Positions 4,292 through 12,815 of a stretch of DNA of 36,233 bases are shown in pieces. The stretch spans positions 1-36,233 of the IMG/VR virus record IMGVR_UViG_3300028025_002671. One strand, 5' to 3'. Positions within the stretch are counted from its first letter, which is position 1. Every line of letters starts with the position of its first letter. The notes under the pieces were generated by a model. That model was not told where the DNA came from. It did not search any database and saw only the letters and a program-made list of their open reading frames with translations. The DNA comes from a virus. The position numbers and the translations under genes were made by a program.

Positions 4292-6571
4292 TTACGTCGA
4301 CACTTTTTCACCCAGGCGCCGCAGCTCTGACTTACTCAAGCCGGCCAGCTCAGGCGCGCAGAATACGTGTTTTTTAGTCGCGTGCTCGCGTGACGCTAGG
4401 CGGCCACAATCGACCCAACCGGCTTCCTTCAGGGCATGCATCAGCGCGGCGGGCACCAGCTTGACGCCAGGCGCGGCCTGCCCCTGCAGGCGGTCGCACA
4501 GCTGATAGAACGGCGCGGCCACCACCCCTTCGGCAAAATCACCCAGGCGGCGCGTGATCAGGTCCACCAGATACGACTCGCCCATGCTGCGGCCCTGCTC
4601 TACCATAATCATTTTCGCCTCGGTCATAGGCGGCGCGGCGCCAGGGTTAAACGCCGACACGTCGCGCGCATACAGGTAAGCGGCCACGGCAGCAAAGCCA
4701 CCGCGGTGCTGGTACCAGTTCCACAGGGCCACGGCGTCGGCCTCGGGCATGCGGGCGGCCTCGGCCCACAGGCAGAACCACCGGCGATCGTCTGAGGGAA
4801 TGCTGATCGCGGCGCGCTCGTTTGAGAATGCCACCACCAGCACGCGGTTCAGGGCCATGTAGGGGTGCAAGCCCTTACGCTGGACTGTCAGCAACTCAGG
4901 CGGGGCGGCGATGATGGGCTTTAACGTATTCTCAAGCGCGCGTCGATCTTTGGCGTCGGACTGGCGCAGTTCGGCGATCTCCATAACCTCGCACTCGAGC
5001 GCATAGCCCCACTGCTGGGTGAGCTCTTCGTTGCGCACCAGCGAGCAGTTCGCTTTAGCCGCACCCCCAATAGCCCAGAAAAATGGCGCCATCAGGGTGT
5101 CTTTGCCCGAGCCTGGGTGGCCACCGATCAACACGGCGTGGTTAATCTTATGGGCGGGAAATTGGACCTTATGGGCCATCACGTTAAGCAAGTGCTCGCG
5201 CTCGTACTCGATGGGCACCATGCGGTGCAGGTGCCGCAGCCACATGTCCACATCGCCGGCCACGGGCGCGGGGCGGGAGTCCTTCCACCGGTTGCCGTAC
5301 ACCAGCCCATCACGTGCCACCAGCACGTCCGAGCCCGCGGCGTAAGTGACGCCGACCAAGGACTTGGCGCCCTTGGCTTGGCGGTTCTCGTCAAAGCAAA
5401 TCGACGCCTCGATGCGGCGCGGTGTCTTGCTGCTACTGTGCACCGACACGCATTTGATGTGGCGGAATAAGGCGTTGAAGGTTGATCGGGAAATCTCGCG
5501 GCGGTCGGCCAGATCGAAAAATGCTTCGTCGTCTTGCAGATAGGCGAAGCGCTCATACCAGCCGTCGCGCTCAATGCGGCCTAGTTCTTTGCGCTCCACC
5601 TCGGCGACGATCTGGGCGGCCACGTCGGGGTACTCAGGCGTCGGGGCGAGCTTACTGAGCGCGGACTCCATCGCGGTGGCCAGCAGTTCCTCGCGCAGGC
5701 CAGGCGTGTGGCGGGGGCCGCCATTCTCGGCCACCCAGTCTAGGAACGTCGCGCTGTCGAAGTCAACACAATGGCCGTGCAGGCAGCAGAACGCGCGGTT
5801 GGCGGCCATGTAGCGGCCCTCGGGGTTGCCGTCGCTGTGCTGGGCGTTGTTGGGGCAGATGATGCCTGCCCAGCCCTGCGAATTGGGGCGGGTGAGCACC
5901 ATGCCTTGGTCCGACAGCCACGCCAGCACGTCGTCGGCGCCGTCGTCGGACAGGCGGATGGGCTTGAGTTCCTCGTGCGATTCAGCGGGCACGACGCCCA
6001 AGGCGTCGCAGATTTCATCCAAGGTGTAGTCGCGCTCGGGGTGGAACTCGACAAGGCGCGAGCGAAACAGCTCACGGCCAGGCTTCAAGTTGACCGAGCC
6101 AGGGATGCGGAAATTGCGCACGGCGTTGATTGCGCCAGGGTCGGTATAGCCCGCGTCAGCAATGGCTTTGATGGCCGCGGTGAAATCTTTTTTAGTTGGC
6201 TGCTCACTAAAGGCGTAGCCCCATTGGAACGACCCCTCGGACGTCTCCATCTTCCATGTGGGTTCAAGCGGCGGGATGGCGGCTTTGGTGCCCACGTCGT
6301 CCAGCACCATCACCAGCACATACTCGCAGTTGGCCGCGCTGGCCGACGGGTGGCCGTCCACAAAGCGATCGATGATAAAGCTGGCCGTATTCCCGTAGAT
6401 GGCCCAGTCGTCTTTGACGCGGGCGGTGGGCAGCATGGCGGGCCATGTGCACTTGAGGGCCCCGTCGGCGTGGTAGTCATACTGGCCGTCTTTTAATTTG
6501 GGTTTTTGACGCACGATTAACGGCGTCTCGCCCTCGGGGGCCAATTTTGCGATAAACTCTAAGAACTCCAC
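4292..6571 (-). CDS. Primase-helicase (RepB-like primase plus DUF5906-type superfamily 3 helicase)
   Basis: The 759-residue protein should lay RNA or DNA primers and unwind the phage DNA during replication. The N-terminal third resembles RepB-like archaeo-eukaryotic primases: YVLVMVLDDVGTK at about 84-96 and NFRIPGSVNLKPGR at 153-166. A zinc-binding section follows, with Cys239 and Cys262, Cys263, His265, His267 and Cys268 (FCCLHGHC). The helicase domain has the P-loop GGHPGSGKDT at 483-492, an acidic EIAEL at about 531-535, and a sensor-like VVAFSNE at 579-585, as in DUF5906 helicases. It lies downstream of the polymerase gene on the same strand. Priming plus unwinding is inferred from the domains. 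Confidence 0.9.
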   Translation of the reverse strand: MEFLEFIAKLAPEGETPLIVRQKPKLKDGQYDYHADGALKCTWPAMLPTARVKDDWAIYGNTASFIIDRFVDGHPSASAANCEYVLVMVLDDVGTKAAIPPLEPTWKMETSEGSFQWGYAFSEQPTKKDFTAAIKAIADAGYTDPGAINAVRNFRIPGSVNLKPGRELFRSRLVEFHPERDYTLDEICDALGVVPAESHEELKPIRLSDDGADDVLAWLSDQGMVLTRPNSQGWAGIICPNNAQHSDGNPEGRYMAANRAFCCLHGHCVDFDSATFLDWVAENGGPRHTPGLREELLATAMESALSKLAPTPEYPDVAAQIVAEVERKELGRIERDGWYERFAYLQDDEAFFDLADRREISRSTFNALFRHIKCVSVHSSSKTPRRIEASICFDENRQAKGAKSLVGVTYAAGSDVLVARDGLVYGNRWKDSRPAPVAGDVDMWLRHLHRMVPIEYEREHLLNVMAHKVQFPAHKINHAVLIGGHPGSGKDTLMAPFFWAIGGAAKANCSLVRNEELTQQWGYALECEVMEIAELRQSDAKDRRALENTLKPIIAAPPELLTVQRKGLHPYMALNRVLVVAFSNERAAISIPSDDRRWFCLWAEAARMPEADAVALWNWYQHRGGFAAVAAYLYARDVSAFNPGAAPPMTEAKMIMVEQGRSMGESYLVDLITRRLGDFAEGVVAAPFYQLCDRLQGQAAPGVKLVPAALMHALKEAGWVDCGRLASREHATKKHVFCAPELAGLSKSELRRLGEKVST

Positions 6572-6601
6572 AGTATCTCCTTATTGTGTGGTTGCCAACT
6601 T

Positions 6602-6634
6602 GGCCCCCGTCTAAACCACGGGGGCCTCTTTTTT
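6602..6634 (+). terminator. Intrinsic terminator facing against the surrounding genes
   Basis: GGCCCCCGT (6602-6610), loop CTAAACC, ACGGGGGCC (6618-6626), then TCTTTTTT (6627-6634). The T-run is on the + strand, yet both flanking genes are on the - strand. In the - strand RNA the same hairpin forms but is preceded by A residues and not followed by U residues. It therefore looks built to stop antisense or read-through transcription from the left, or to act as an RNA stability element between the polymerase and primase genes. Confidence 0.65.
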
Positions 6635-8543
6635 ATCCCTTGCCGTACCTTGTCATTATCGAGACCTCAACGTCCAACGGCAGGCCCTCGGCCCATGCTG
6701 GTGGGGTGCACATTATGCTCTCCATCTCTTTCATTACTTCCTCGGGGCGCGCGGTCTCGATGACGATCTCATCGTGCACATGCAGCACGACGTCGTCGAG
6801 GTTTCGGAGGGAGTGGCGGAGCAAATCATTGGCGGCGGCTTGGGTGATATTTTCGCATGCCAAGCCCTTCCACAGGCGTGCTCGGGGCCACTCTTTTGCA
6901 TCAGCCGAGGGTTTCCACGCAGCCTTGGCGTAGGTGACATTGCCCTCGGCGTCGAACCTGGCGAACGGGTAATTCAGCACACGGCCAGAGGGTAGGGAAT
7001 ACCATAGGTGCACGCCGTCGTACATGTACGTCACGCGTCCGGCTTTGAACTCGCGGTTTTTGTTTCGCATGGCCCGAAGATATGCCGACTCAAGCGATTG
7101 CCAGTAAGTAGGAGCCCAAGGGTTAGCACGCCGCCAGCCATCCACCATGCGTCGGGCATCGGACTCGGGTAAGAGAACGCCGTAAGCGCGGCCCATAGCA
7201 GCGAAAGCCCCCACACCGCCGGCAAAGCCACAAGCCAGCTCTTGTACTTTTCCGATTTGTCGCTGGTCCTTGGTGACACCATCAACGCTGCATCCGAACG
7301 TCGCTGCGGCGTTAACTTTGTAGACGTCGGCGCCGGTGCGGAAGAGATCGAGCTTGGCATCGCCGACGCCTGAAAGCCAGGGATTGGTCCGTGCCTCAAT
7401 AGCCGCCCAGTCAGCCACCACGAGGGAGTGTCCTGCCCTTGGAATAAGAGCTGGTCGGAGCATCCCTTTGAGGACGTCGGTGACGCGCTTGCCGTACTTG
7501 GGGACGACGCTGTGGCCTCGGACCATTGCATTACGGACTGCGTCGGGCTCATCAGCACACCGGCGGGTGAAGTTGTGGACCTGCGCTCCGTATGAGCTTG
7601 CGCGGCCCGTCGCTGATCCTCCAGCGAAGACAAACGCTCCGCGAACGCGAGAATCCTCGACGTCCGCAAGGTCTGCGAGGCGGCTGAACTTCGCAACCGA
7701 CGACGCCCATAGGTCATCGGCGCATTGAATAACCTCGGCAACAGCGGGCGGTATCTCATCTGGGTTCTCCATCAGTAAAAGGTTGGCACGGACGGTCTTG
7801 TCGATCGAATATTTGTCACCTACGCGCATCAGTTCTTTGGCCTGCGGCCCCACGCGGTCCAGCACCCACTGCTTCATCTTGGGTGAGCGCACGCTGGTGA
7901 TCGCGCCTTCGGTGACTTCGGTGACGATCTGTTGTATTTCCACAACCTCATCCGACGCATACTGGATGGCCGCGCGGCACAAGGGCACGTCCACCAGCAC
8001 GCCGCGATCGTTGATGCGCTCATTGACGTGGTAGTCGGCCAACTCGTCGGCGGAAAGCGGGCGCATGGCCTTGCTGATCGCACGCATGGCCCTGACGTCC
8101 TGCTCGCAGTACTGGATCATCTCAGCCATCAGTTCGGGGTCGTTCTTGAACGGCGGCACGCACATCAGGCGGATGAGCTGGGCACCGCGGTGATCCTTTT
8201 TCATGCTGGCGCCGCTGAAGCGACCGACGTCCTCAAGCGAACCAGGCGCGCAGTTGGCACGGGCTTGGGCTGCGGTGCAGATAAATTGCTCAAGATCAAA
8301 GTTGATGTGCAGCACGTACCAGAAGATTAAGCGCTCAAACGCAGCGTTGTGGGCGTAGATGGGGCCGTCGTAGTTGCGCACCTTGTCGGGAAACGGCATG
8401 TCGGGTGTCCACGTCGTGACCTCATCATCGTCAAACGCGTAGGACATGCACAGCACGTCGGTGCTGGCGTCCATGGCGTAGTTGTAGACGCCGTGTTTGG
8501 GGAGATCACATTCCGACCTAGTTTCAAAGTCAAGCCAGAGCAT
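6633..8543 (-). CDS. DNA polymerase, PolA family with 3'-5' exonuclease
   Basis: The 636-residue replicative polymerase has a DEDD exonuclease domain at the N terminus (DFE at 5-7, and YCEQDV with Asp149 near 145-150). The polymerase domain follows. Motif A is VVADWAAIEAR with Asp378, the O-helix motif B is QRQIGKVQELACGFAGG near 427-443, and motif C is VLHVHDEIVIE with His590-Asp591-Glu592. The Tyr usual in motif B is Phe here, as in other phage enzymes of this type. There is no 5'-3' exonuclease domain, which is normal for phage PolA. The start overlaps the end of the upstream Mom-like gene by 14 bp. Confidence 0.95.
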   Translation of the reverse strand: MLWLDFETRSECDLPKHGVYNYAMDASTDVLCMSYAFDDDEVTTWTPDMPFPDKVRNYDGPIYAHNAAFERLIFWYVLHINFDLEQFICTAAQARANCAPGSLEDVGRFSGASMKKDHRGAQLIRLMCVPPFKNDPELMAEMIQYCEQDVRAMRAISKAMRPLSADELADYHVNERINDRGVLVDVPLCRAAIQYASDEVVEIQQIVTEVTEGAITSVRSPKMKQWVLDRVGPQAKELMRVGDKYSIDKTVRANLLLMENPDEIPPAVAEVIQCADDLWASSVAKFSRLADLADVEDSRVRGAFVFAGGSATGRASSYGAQVHNFTRRCADEPDAVRNAMVRGHSVVPKYGKRVTDVLKGMLRPALIPRAGHSLVVADWAAIEARTNPWLSGVGDAKLDLFRTGADVYKVNAAATFGCSVDGVTKDQRQIGKVQELACGFAGGVGAFAAMGRAYGVLLPESDARRMVDGWRRANPWAPTYWQSLESAYLRAMRNKNREFKAGRVTYMYDGVHLWYSLPSGRVLNYPFARFDAEGNVTYAKAAWKPSADAKEWPRARLWKGLACENITQAAANDLLRHSLRNLDDVVLHVHDEIVIETARPEEVMKEMESIMCTPPAWAEGLPLDVEVSIMTRYGKG

Positions 8544-9159
8544 TTTGTTTCTTCGGGTAAGGTTCTTGGGCGTAGCGAAGCGCTTTCTGCGCCTGCTTTT
8601 TGAAGCGTCGATCGCCCACTAAGTAGATGTAGCGATGTTTGCGTGGCCGTGGGGCTAGATAAAAGTCATCGCCGTAGAAGTCACGCATGGCCTTGGCCCT
8701 GTTTTCAGCGCCGCGGAACTGGTCCGCAATCGTGATGCCGTGCAAATGTTCTTTGCCTTTGACCTTCCAATCTGTTCGCTTGGCGGACAGCCCGCAATAC
8801 AGAAAATTGGTGGCTTGGTAGACGTACCCAAAATGACCTTGCGCAGTGTCAGCAAACGACACCACGATCTTGCCCGCGGGCAGCTGCTGCAGACTTTTGC
8901 CGACCAGCTCACTGGCGTAGTTCTTTTTGTTGTCGCGCAGGCACAAGCGATTTAGCTCAAGCACAGCGTCTGCGTACTCAGCGCCTGCCACACCATTGCG
9001 TAGCGGCGAGCTGGGCGGCGTGCCGTAAGTGACAACGCCGCAGAGCTTGTCTCCATCAAACAAACCAAACGCGTAGCTGATGCTGGGCCAGCGCTTAGCG
9101 TAGTGAATGTTTAAGATGAAGTCAGCGCAGTCTTGGCGGCTGACGGGTTTTACTTCCAT
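8530..9159 (-). CDS. Mom-like DNA adenine modification protein
   Basis: The 209-residue protein resembles the Mom family, whose phage Mu member adds a methylcarbamoyl group to the N6 of DNA adenine and blocks restriction. Features recalled for this family are ISYAFGLFDGDKLCGVVTYG, ELNRLCL, VVSFADTAQGHFGYVYQATN and LSAKRTDWKVKG, in a GNAT-like acyltransferase layout. A longer frame starts at 9195, but AAGGAG lies 6 bases before ATG 9159, so that start is chosen. It overlaps the polymerase gene start by 14 bp, which couples modification to replication. The family call rests on memory of related proteins. Confidence 0.72.
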   Translation of the reverse strand: MEVKPVSRQDCADFILNIHYAKRWPSISYAFGLFDGDKLCGVVTYGTPPSSPLRNGVAGAEYADAVLELNRLCLRDNKKNYASELVGKSLQQLPAGKIVVSFADTAQGHFGYVYQATNFLYCGLSAKRTDWKVKGKEHLHGITIADQFRGAENRAKAMRDFYGDDFYLAPRPRKHRYIYLVGDRRFKKQAQKALRYAQEPYPKKQNALA

Positions 9160-9175
9160 GAGGGGCTCCTTTCCA

Positions 9176-9195
9176 ATGCCCTCTGCAGAGGGCAT
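9176..9195. other. Perfect 20-bp palindrome between two replication genes
   Basis: ATGCCCTCTGCAGAGGGCAT is fully self-complementary. It lies 15 bp after the end of the 207-residue gene and just before the ribosome-binding site of the Mom-like gene. A T-run lies upstream of the hairpin in the - strand RNA, not after it, so it is not a standard terminator. It could be a protein-binding site or an RNA hairpin affecting Mom-like gene expression. Confidence 0.7.
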
Positions 9196-9209
9196 CAGAA
9201 AAAAGCTAC

Positions 9210-9833
9210 TTAAGCAGCGACGCGACGACGTCGGCCTGCTGCGGGAGCTTCTTCAACTTCAGCTTCGGGGGCATCACCATCCATGCCAACCCACTCGACA
9301 ATCTCAAACACAGGCGTGTAGATTTTGCCGTAGGACTTGTGCGCGTAGTGGTCCTTCTTCAGACGCACGACAGGCACGGGCTTGGACTGGTCTGCCTCGA
9401 CTTGGTTTGCGATGGCCACAGCCAAGGTCTGGACTGCGCGTTTGCCGCCTACCGAAGTAGACGAGAAGCGTGCTTCCATGTCCTTGTCTTCACCAGACAA
9501 ACACTTGAGAGACATACCAACTTGGGTTTCCCAACCACGCTTGGCGCCAGCAGGAGCCGCGTCCATTTCTGGCAGGGGTTGTGACACCGACACCATCTTC
9601 TCACCCAACACTTCACCATCACCCCAAGCGATAAAGCCGTGGATGAAAGAGAAAGGGTTGACTGCCCAAGTGGCGTCAGCTTCAGCTTCAGTCTGGTCAG
9701 CGCCGAACACCCAGTGGCCGGTTTTGTCCATCTTCAGAATCACGACGCCAGCAGGGCCTGCTTCGGCTTCAAGAGCGCGCAGAGCAGTAGACAGGCTGGT
9801 AACGGGAGGGAGGTTTGCGAGAGCGAATGACAT
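9210..9833 (-). CDS. Conserved replication-block protein, possible single-strand DNA-binding protein
   Basis: The 207-residue protein lies between the DUF2800 nuclease and the Mom-like/polymerase genes. In related phages this slot often holds DUF2815, thought to bind single-stranded DNA, but the DUF2815 signature was not seen here, so the role is inferred only from position. The sequence is strand-rich (WVFGADQ, FIHGFIAWGDGEVLG) and ends with an acidic segment (EAEVEEAPA) followed by GRRRRVAA. An acidic-tail arrangement is common in single-strand binding proteins, though here the last residues are basic. Confidence 0.8.
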   Translation of the reverse strand: MSFALANLPPVTSLSTALRALEAEAGPAGVVILKMDKTGHWVFGADQTEAEADATWAVNPFSFIHGFIAWGDGEVLGEKMVSVSQPLPEMDAAPAGAKRGWETQVGMSLKCLSGEDKDMEARFSSTSVGGKRAVQTLAVAIANQVEADQSKPVPVVRLKKDHYAHKSYGKIYTPVFEIVEWVGMDGDAPEAEVEEAPAAGRRRRVAA

Positions 9834-9844
9834 ACTATTTTCCT

Positions 9845-10936
9845 TTATTGCAGTTTACTTAATGCCGACCGAAGGTCAGCACCTATGAGAACGACGGCAG
9901 GACGAGGATCATCCTCACTTGCCATCGTATTGCCCGAAGAGATGGAAACAACCAGCTCCCCAGGTAATTTGGTTTTGAGCAGTTTCTCAGCTTGTGCTGG
10001 CGAAACCAACTCTTGCTTAAATGCCTTGTCACCAAGGAATTTAACAGCGGCCTTCTCGTCGGCCCACTGACGTGTTGAGCGCTTAGCGACCAACTTGTAA
10101 CCTGGCACTTTACCACCCTTTTCGAGCACTTGATGCGCGAGGCCACGAATATCTTTCAACCACTGCTCAAGCAAGTCAGCGCTTTGTAGCATCTGACTCA
10201 TGGTGACGGTGTCAATCGCGTCGAGTTGTGTCTTCAATGCGCGGTCGACAGCGCCGTTCATCACGGGGCAGATCGACTTGGCGTTGCACCAGCGGCAATG
10301 GTCACCTGATGACAACTTAGCGTTTGGCATCTGGGCGGCCTTGACTGCCGACACCAACTCCAACTCAAACGCAGCGATGCGTTCCTTGGTCGTCACCCAG
10401 CGTTTGATCATGGGCGGCTGCACGATGATGCATTCGATCTCGTCGGCGCCATCAAACGCCCACTTGGCTTCGTCAGTGCGCATGGCCGCGGCGGCGTAGA
10501 ACATCAGTTGCGGGTTTTCCACCGCGTCCACAACAACACCATCACCGAATTTCCAATCAAGAACAACAGCGCGATTGCCCACACGACCAATAAGATCAGT
10601 TGAGCCAAAAACATTGGGCAATAAATCACCAAAGCCCACACGCGTTTCAACCTCATAGACCATATTTTGGGTGGGGTCGACGTCGTCGAGGGCCTTGAGT
10701 GCTGGGGTAAGTTTTTCATCTACTAACTCCTGAGTGAGAACTTGATCTTTGTACTTGACGCCGAGTGTGATGGGCTTACCCTCAAGGTGCTCAGCGATGA
10801 CGTTGTGCAGCAGTGTGCCGCGGTCAGCGTGCTCGCTTGATGGCTTGGGTGGCATCTTCTGCACAAGAGCTACAGAGCCTGGGCAGTTGATGACGCGTTT
10901 GGCGGTTGAGCCGCCGACGATATTTGAGTGAAGCAT
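9845..10936 (-). CDS. DUF2800 RecB-like nuclease with iron-sulfur cysteines
   Basis: The 363-residue protein fits the DUF2800 family, a PD-(D/E)XK nuclease of the RecB/Cas4 kind found in phage replication blocks. Likely catalytic residues are His44 (GTLLH), Asp114 (GSTDLI), Asp127 and Lys129 (VLDWKFG) and Gln143 (NPQLMFYA). Cys18 together with Cys214, Cys217 and Cys223 (CRWC...C) match the split 4Fe-4S site of such nucleases. It is the first gene of the leftward replication operon, reading from the divergent promoter at about 10970. It probably processes DNA ends in replication or recombination. Confidence 0.88.
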   Translation of the reverse strand: MLHSNIVGGSTAKRVINCPGSVALVQKMPPKPSSEHADRGTLLHNVIAEHLEGKPITLGVKYKDQVLTQELVDEKLTPALKALDDVDPTQNMVYEVETRVGFGDLLPNVFGSTDLIGRVGNRAVVLDWKFGDGVVVDAVENPQLMFYAAAAMRTDEAKWAFDGADEIECIIVQPPMIKRWVTTKERIAAFELELVSAVKAAQMPNAKLSSGDHCRWCNAKSICPVMNGAVDRALKTQLDAIDTVTMSQMLQSADLLEQWLKDIRGLAHQVLEKGGKVPGYKLVAKRSTRQWADEKAAVKFLGDKAFKQELVSPAQAEKLLKTKLPGELVVSISSGNTMASEDDPRPAVVLIGADLRSALSKLQ

Positions 10937-10959
10937 ACTTTTCTCCTTTTGAAGTTGTA

Positions 10960-10986
10960 GTGTACACCAAAATAAATGTTGTCAAG
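10960..10986 (-). promoter_or_regulatory. Leftward promoter of the replication operon
   Basis: On the - strand a perfect TTGACA (-35) lies at 10986-10981, and TACACT (-10, 4 of 6) at 10965-10960, with a 15-bp spacer that is shorter than ideal. It points at the DUF2800 gene. AAGGAG lies just before that gene's start. The -35 box overlaps that of the rightward promoter. Confidence 0.6.
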
Positions 10987-11007
10987 AACTTTTTTCATGA
11001 TATTATT
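10980..11007 (+). promoter_or_regulatory. Rightward promoter of the VRR-NUC operon
   Basis: TTGTCA (10980-10985) and TATTAT (11002-11007) are separated by 16 bp, each matching the sigma-70 consensus at 5 of 6 bases. Transcription would start near 11013-11014, which is also the start codon of the VRR-NUC gene, so the message may have no leader. The -35 box shares 5 bases with the leftward promoter. Confidence 0.7.
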
Positions 11008-11012
11008 CTGGC

Positions 11013-11285
11013 ATGAGAGAATCTGAAATTGAAAGACACTTCTGCTGGGCTGTTGAGCGCGCTGGGGGCAAAGCGTACAAGTTCACCAGCCCAGGGCGCA
11101 AAGGCGTCGCTGACAGGATCGCGTGTATGCCCGACGGCACGACGTGGTTTGTGGAGCTCAAGACCAAGGGCGGCAGGCTAAGCCCGTTGCAGAAAATGTT
11201 TATGTCAGAGATGGCGTTGTTGAACCAACGCTACGCATGTTTATGGACTAAGGAGCAAGTAGATGAATGGTCAAGAAATCATTGA
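11013..11285 (+). CDS. VRR-NUC domain nuclease
   Basis: This 90-residue single-domain protein has the VRR-NUC PD-(D/E)XK core: Glu5 in the first helix, GVADRI with Asp34, ELK with Glu48 and Lys50, and Gln60 (SPLQ). The full N-terminal helix (MRESEIERHFCWAVERAGG) is present, so ATG 11013 is the natural start even though no ribosome-binding site precedes it and the predicted transcription start is at the same place. Such phage nucleases sit with SNF2 helicases and PolA polymerases and probably resolve branched DNA. Confidence 0.9.
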   Translation: MRESEIERHFCWAVERAGGKAYKFTSPGRKGVADRIACMPDGTTWFVELKTKGGRLSPLQKMFMSEMALLNQRYACLWTKEQVDEWSRNH

Positions 11286-11505
11286 GATGGCTAGACAGGC
11301 TGGAATATCAAAAGACCACGCAGAAGGTATGACACTATTTCTTGAAGCCTTTGCCAAACTGGTAGCAGCTAAAGAGCGTGAGGCGTGTGCAGACATTGCT
11401 GAAAAGCAACGCTATGCAATGGACATTAGTTTGACTTCTCACCCTGCACAAAATGGCACAGCAGTTGGGATTCTTAATCAAATCCGAGCAAGAGGTAAAG
11501 AGTGA
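11263..11505 (+). CDS. Small conserved phage protein
   Basis: The 80-residue helical protein begins inside the end of the VRR-NUC gene at ATG 11263, with AAGGAG 7 bases upstream. The middle AFAKLVAAKEREACADIAEK and the ending AVGILNQIRARGKE are recurrent in short phage proteins; one Cys lies in the helix. Function is unknown. Its stop overlaps the GTG start of the helicase. Confidence 0.75.
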   Translation: MNGQEIIEMARQAGISKDHAEGMTLFLEAFAKLVAAKEREACADIAEKQRYAMDISLTSHPAQNGTAVGILNQIRARGKE

Positions 11506-12815
11506 AACTCCGACCCTATCAAGAGACAGCTGCTGACTTCTTGTACGAGCACGACCGCGCCATGATCTTGGCGCCAGTCGGTGCCGGCAAGACAGCCATC
11601 ACGCTGACAGCGATGAAGGACGCATTGCGTAATAAAGTGGTTCGTAGATTCCTAGTCCTCGCACCCAAACGCGTCTGCACCGACGTGTGGCCAGTCGAAG
11701 CACCTAAGTGGGCTCATGGCGTGAGCCTGGCTGTCGCCGTGGGGACACCCAAGCAACGCCAAGCGGCCTTTGATTCAGACGCGCAGATTGTGGTGATGAA
11801 CTACGACAACCTGCAGCGCATGCCCGAGTGCGATTTTGATGGCGTGGTGTTTGACGAGCTCACCAAACTCAAGAACCCATCAGGCGCGCGCTTTAAAGCC
11901 CTTTCAAAAATCCTGAAGGCACCCGTGCGTTGGGGCCTGACTGGCTCGTTCACCAGCAATGGCTTGGAAGACGTCTTTGGCCAGTGCAAGATTGTTGATG
12001 AGTCACTGTTGGGCCGCAGCAAAGGCGCGTTCATGCAGCAGTACTTTGTGCTGGTCAACAAAGATTTTGGCGAGTGGGCACCGCGCGCCTCGTCGCTGCC
12101 GCTGATCATGGACCGCATCAAGCCCGCGACGTTTGTGTTGGACGCTGGCGAGTACGCCGACAAGCTGCCACCCTGCCACCATGTCGAGATGCGCTGCAAG
12201 TTCAGCGACCGCGAGCCCTACGAAAAGATGAAGTCCGACTTTGTAGCGTTGGGCGTGACAGCCCTTAACGCGGCGGTCGTGACGGGCAAGCTGCAACAGA
12301 TGGCCAGCGGCTTCGTGTACGACACGCAGGTGACGGCCAGCGAGGAGTACGGCAAGTTCGACACGACTCAGACGCCGATCTGGTTCAGCGACCACAAGTT
12401 TGACCTTTTACATGATTTATTAGAGGAGAACCAACATGCCAATACGATCATTGCTTACAACTACAAAGAAGAGCTGGCTGAGCTCAAGCGGCGTTACAAG
12501 CACGCGGTCACCCTCGACGATGACCGCGCCATCGAGCGCTGGAACGCCGGCAAAGTCGAGCTTCTCTTGGTCCATCCAAAGTCCGCCGGCCACGGGCTCA
12601 ACCTCCAGCACGGCGGATGCCGCATCGTGTTCGTGTCCTTGCCTTGGTCGCTCGAATTGTTTGAACAGACAGTCGGGCGGCTGCATCGTAGCGGCCAGCG
12701 GCATGACGTGTGGGTCTACGTTTTAATATGTGATCGCACGATAGATGAAAAAATCTGGGCGGCGTTGCACGACAAGCGCGCCATATCTGAAATTGCAATG
12801 GAGGAGTTGAAATGA
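11502..12815 (+). CDS. SNF2-type superfamily 2 helicase/ATPase
   Basis: The 437-residue protein starts at GTG 11502, overlapping the previous stop. Walker A is VGAGKT at 26-31. Motif II is DEL at 118-120 within FDELTKLKN, a phage SNF2 variant of DEAH. Motif III is LTGSFTSN. Motif VI is QTVGRLHRSGQ near residue 395, with the HPKSAGHGLNLQ motif before it. It lacks extra domains and matches the short phage SNF2 helicases paired with VRR-NUC. It likely remodels or unwinds DNA at replication or recombination forks. Confidence 0.93.
   Translation: MKLRPYQETAADFLYEHDRAMILAPVGAGKTAITLTAMKDALRNKVVRRFLVLAPKRVCTDVWPVEAPKWAHGVSLAVAVGTPKQRQAAFDSDAQIVVMNYDNLQRMPECDFDGVVFDELTKLKNPSGARFKALSKILKAPVRWGLTGSFTSNGLEDVFGQCKIVDESLLGRSKGAFMQQYFVLVNKDFGEWAPRASSLPLIMDRIKPATFVLDAGEYADKLPPCHHVEMRCKFSDREPYEKMKSDFVALGVTALNAAVVTGKLQQMASGFVYDTQVTASEEYGKFDTTQTPIWFSDHKFDLLHDLLEENQHANTIIAYNYKEELAELKRRYKHAVTLDDDRAIERWNAGKVELLLVHPKSAGHGLNLQHGGCRIVFVSLPWSLELFEQTVGRLHRSGQRHDVWVYVLICDRTIDEKIWAALHDKRAISEIAMEELK

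Noticed and set aside
5771-6496. 241-residue open frame on the + strand inside the primase-helicase gene
   Set aside because: It lies wholly opposite a clearly conserved gene; GC-rich codons leave the complementary frame open by chance.
7031-7759. 242-residue frame on the - strand in another frame of the polymerase gene
   Set aside because: The polymerase motifs are in the other frame, so this is out-of-frame noise.
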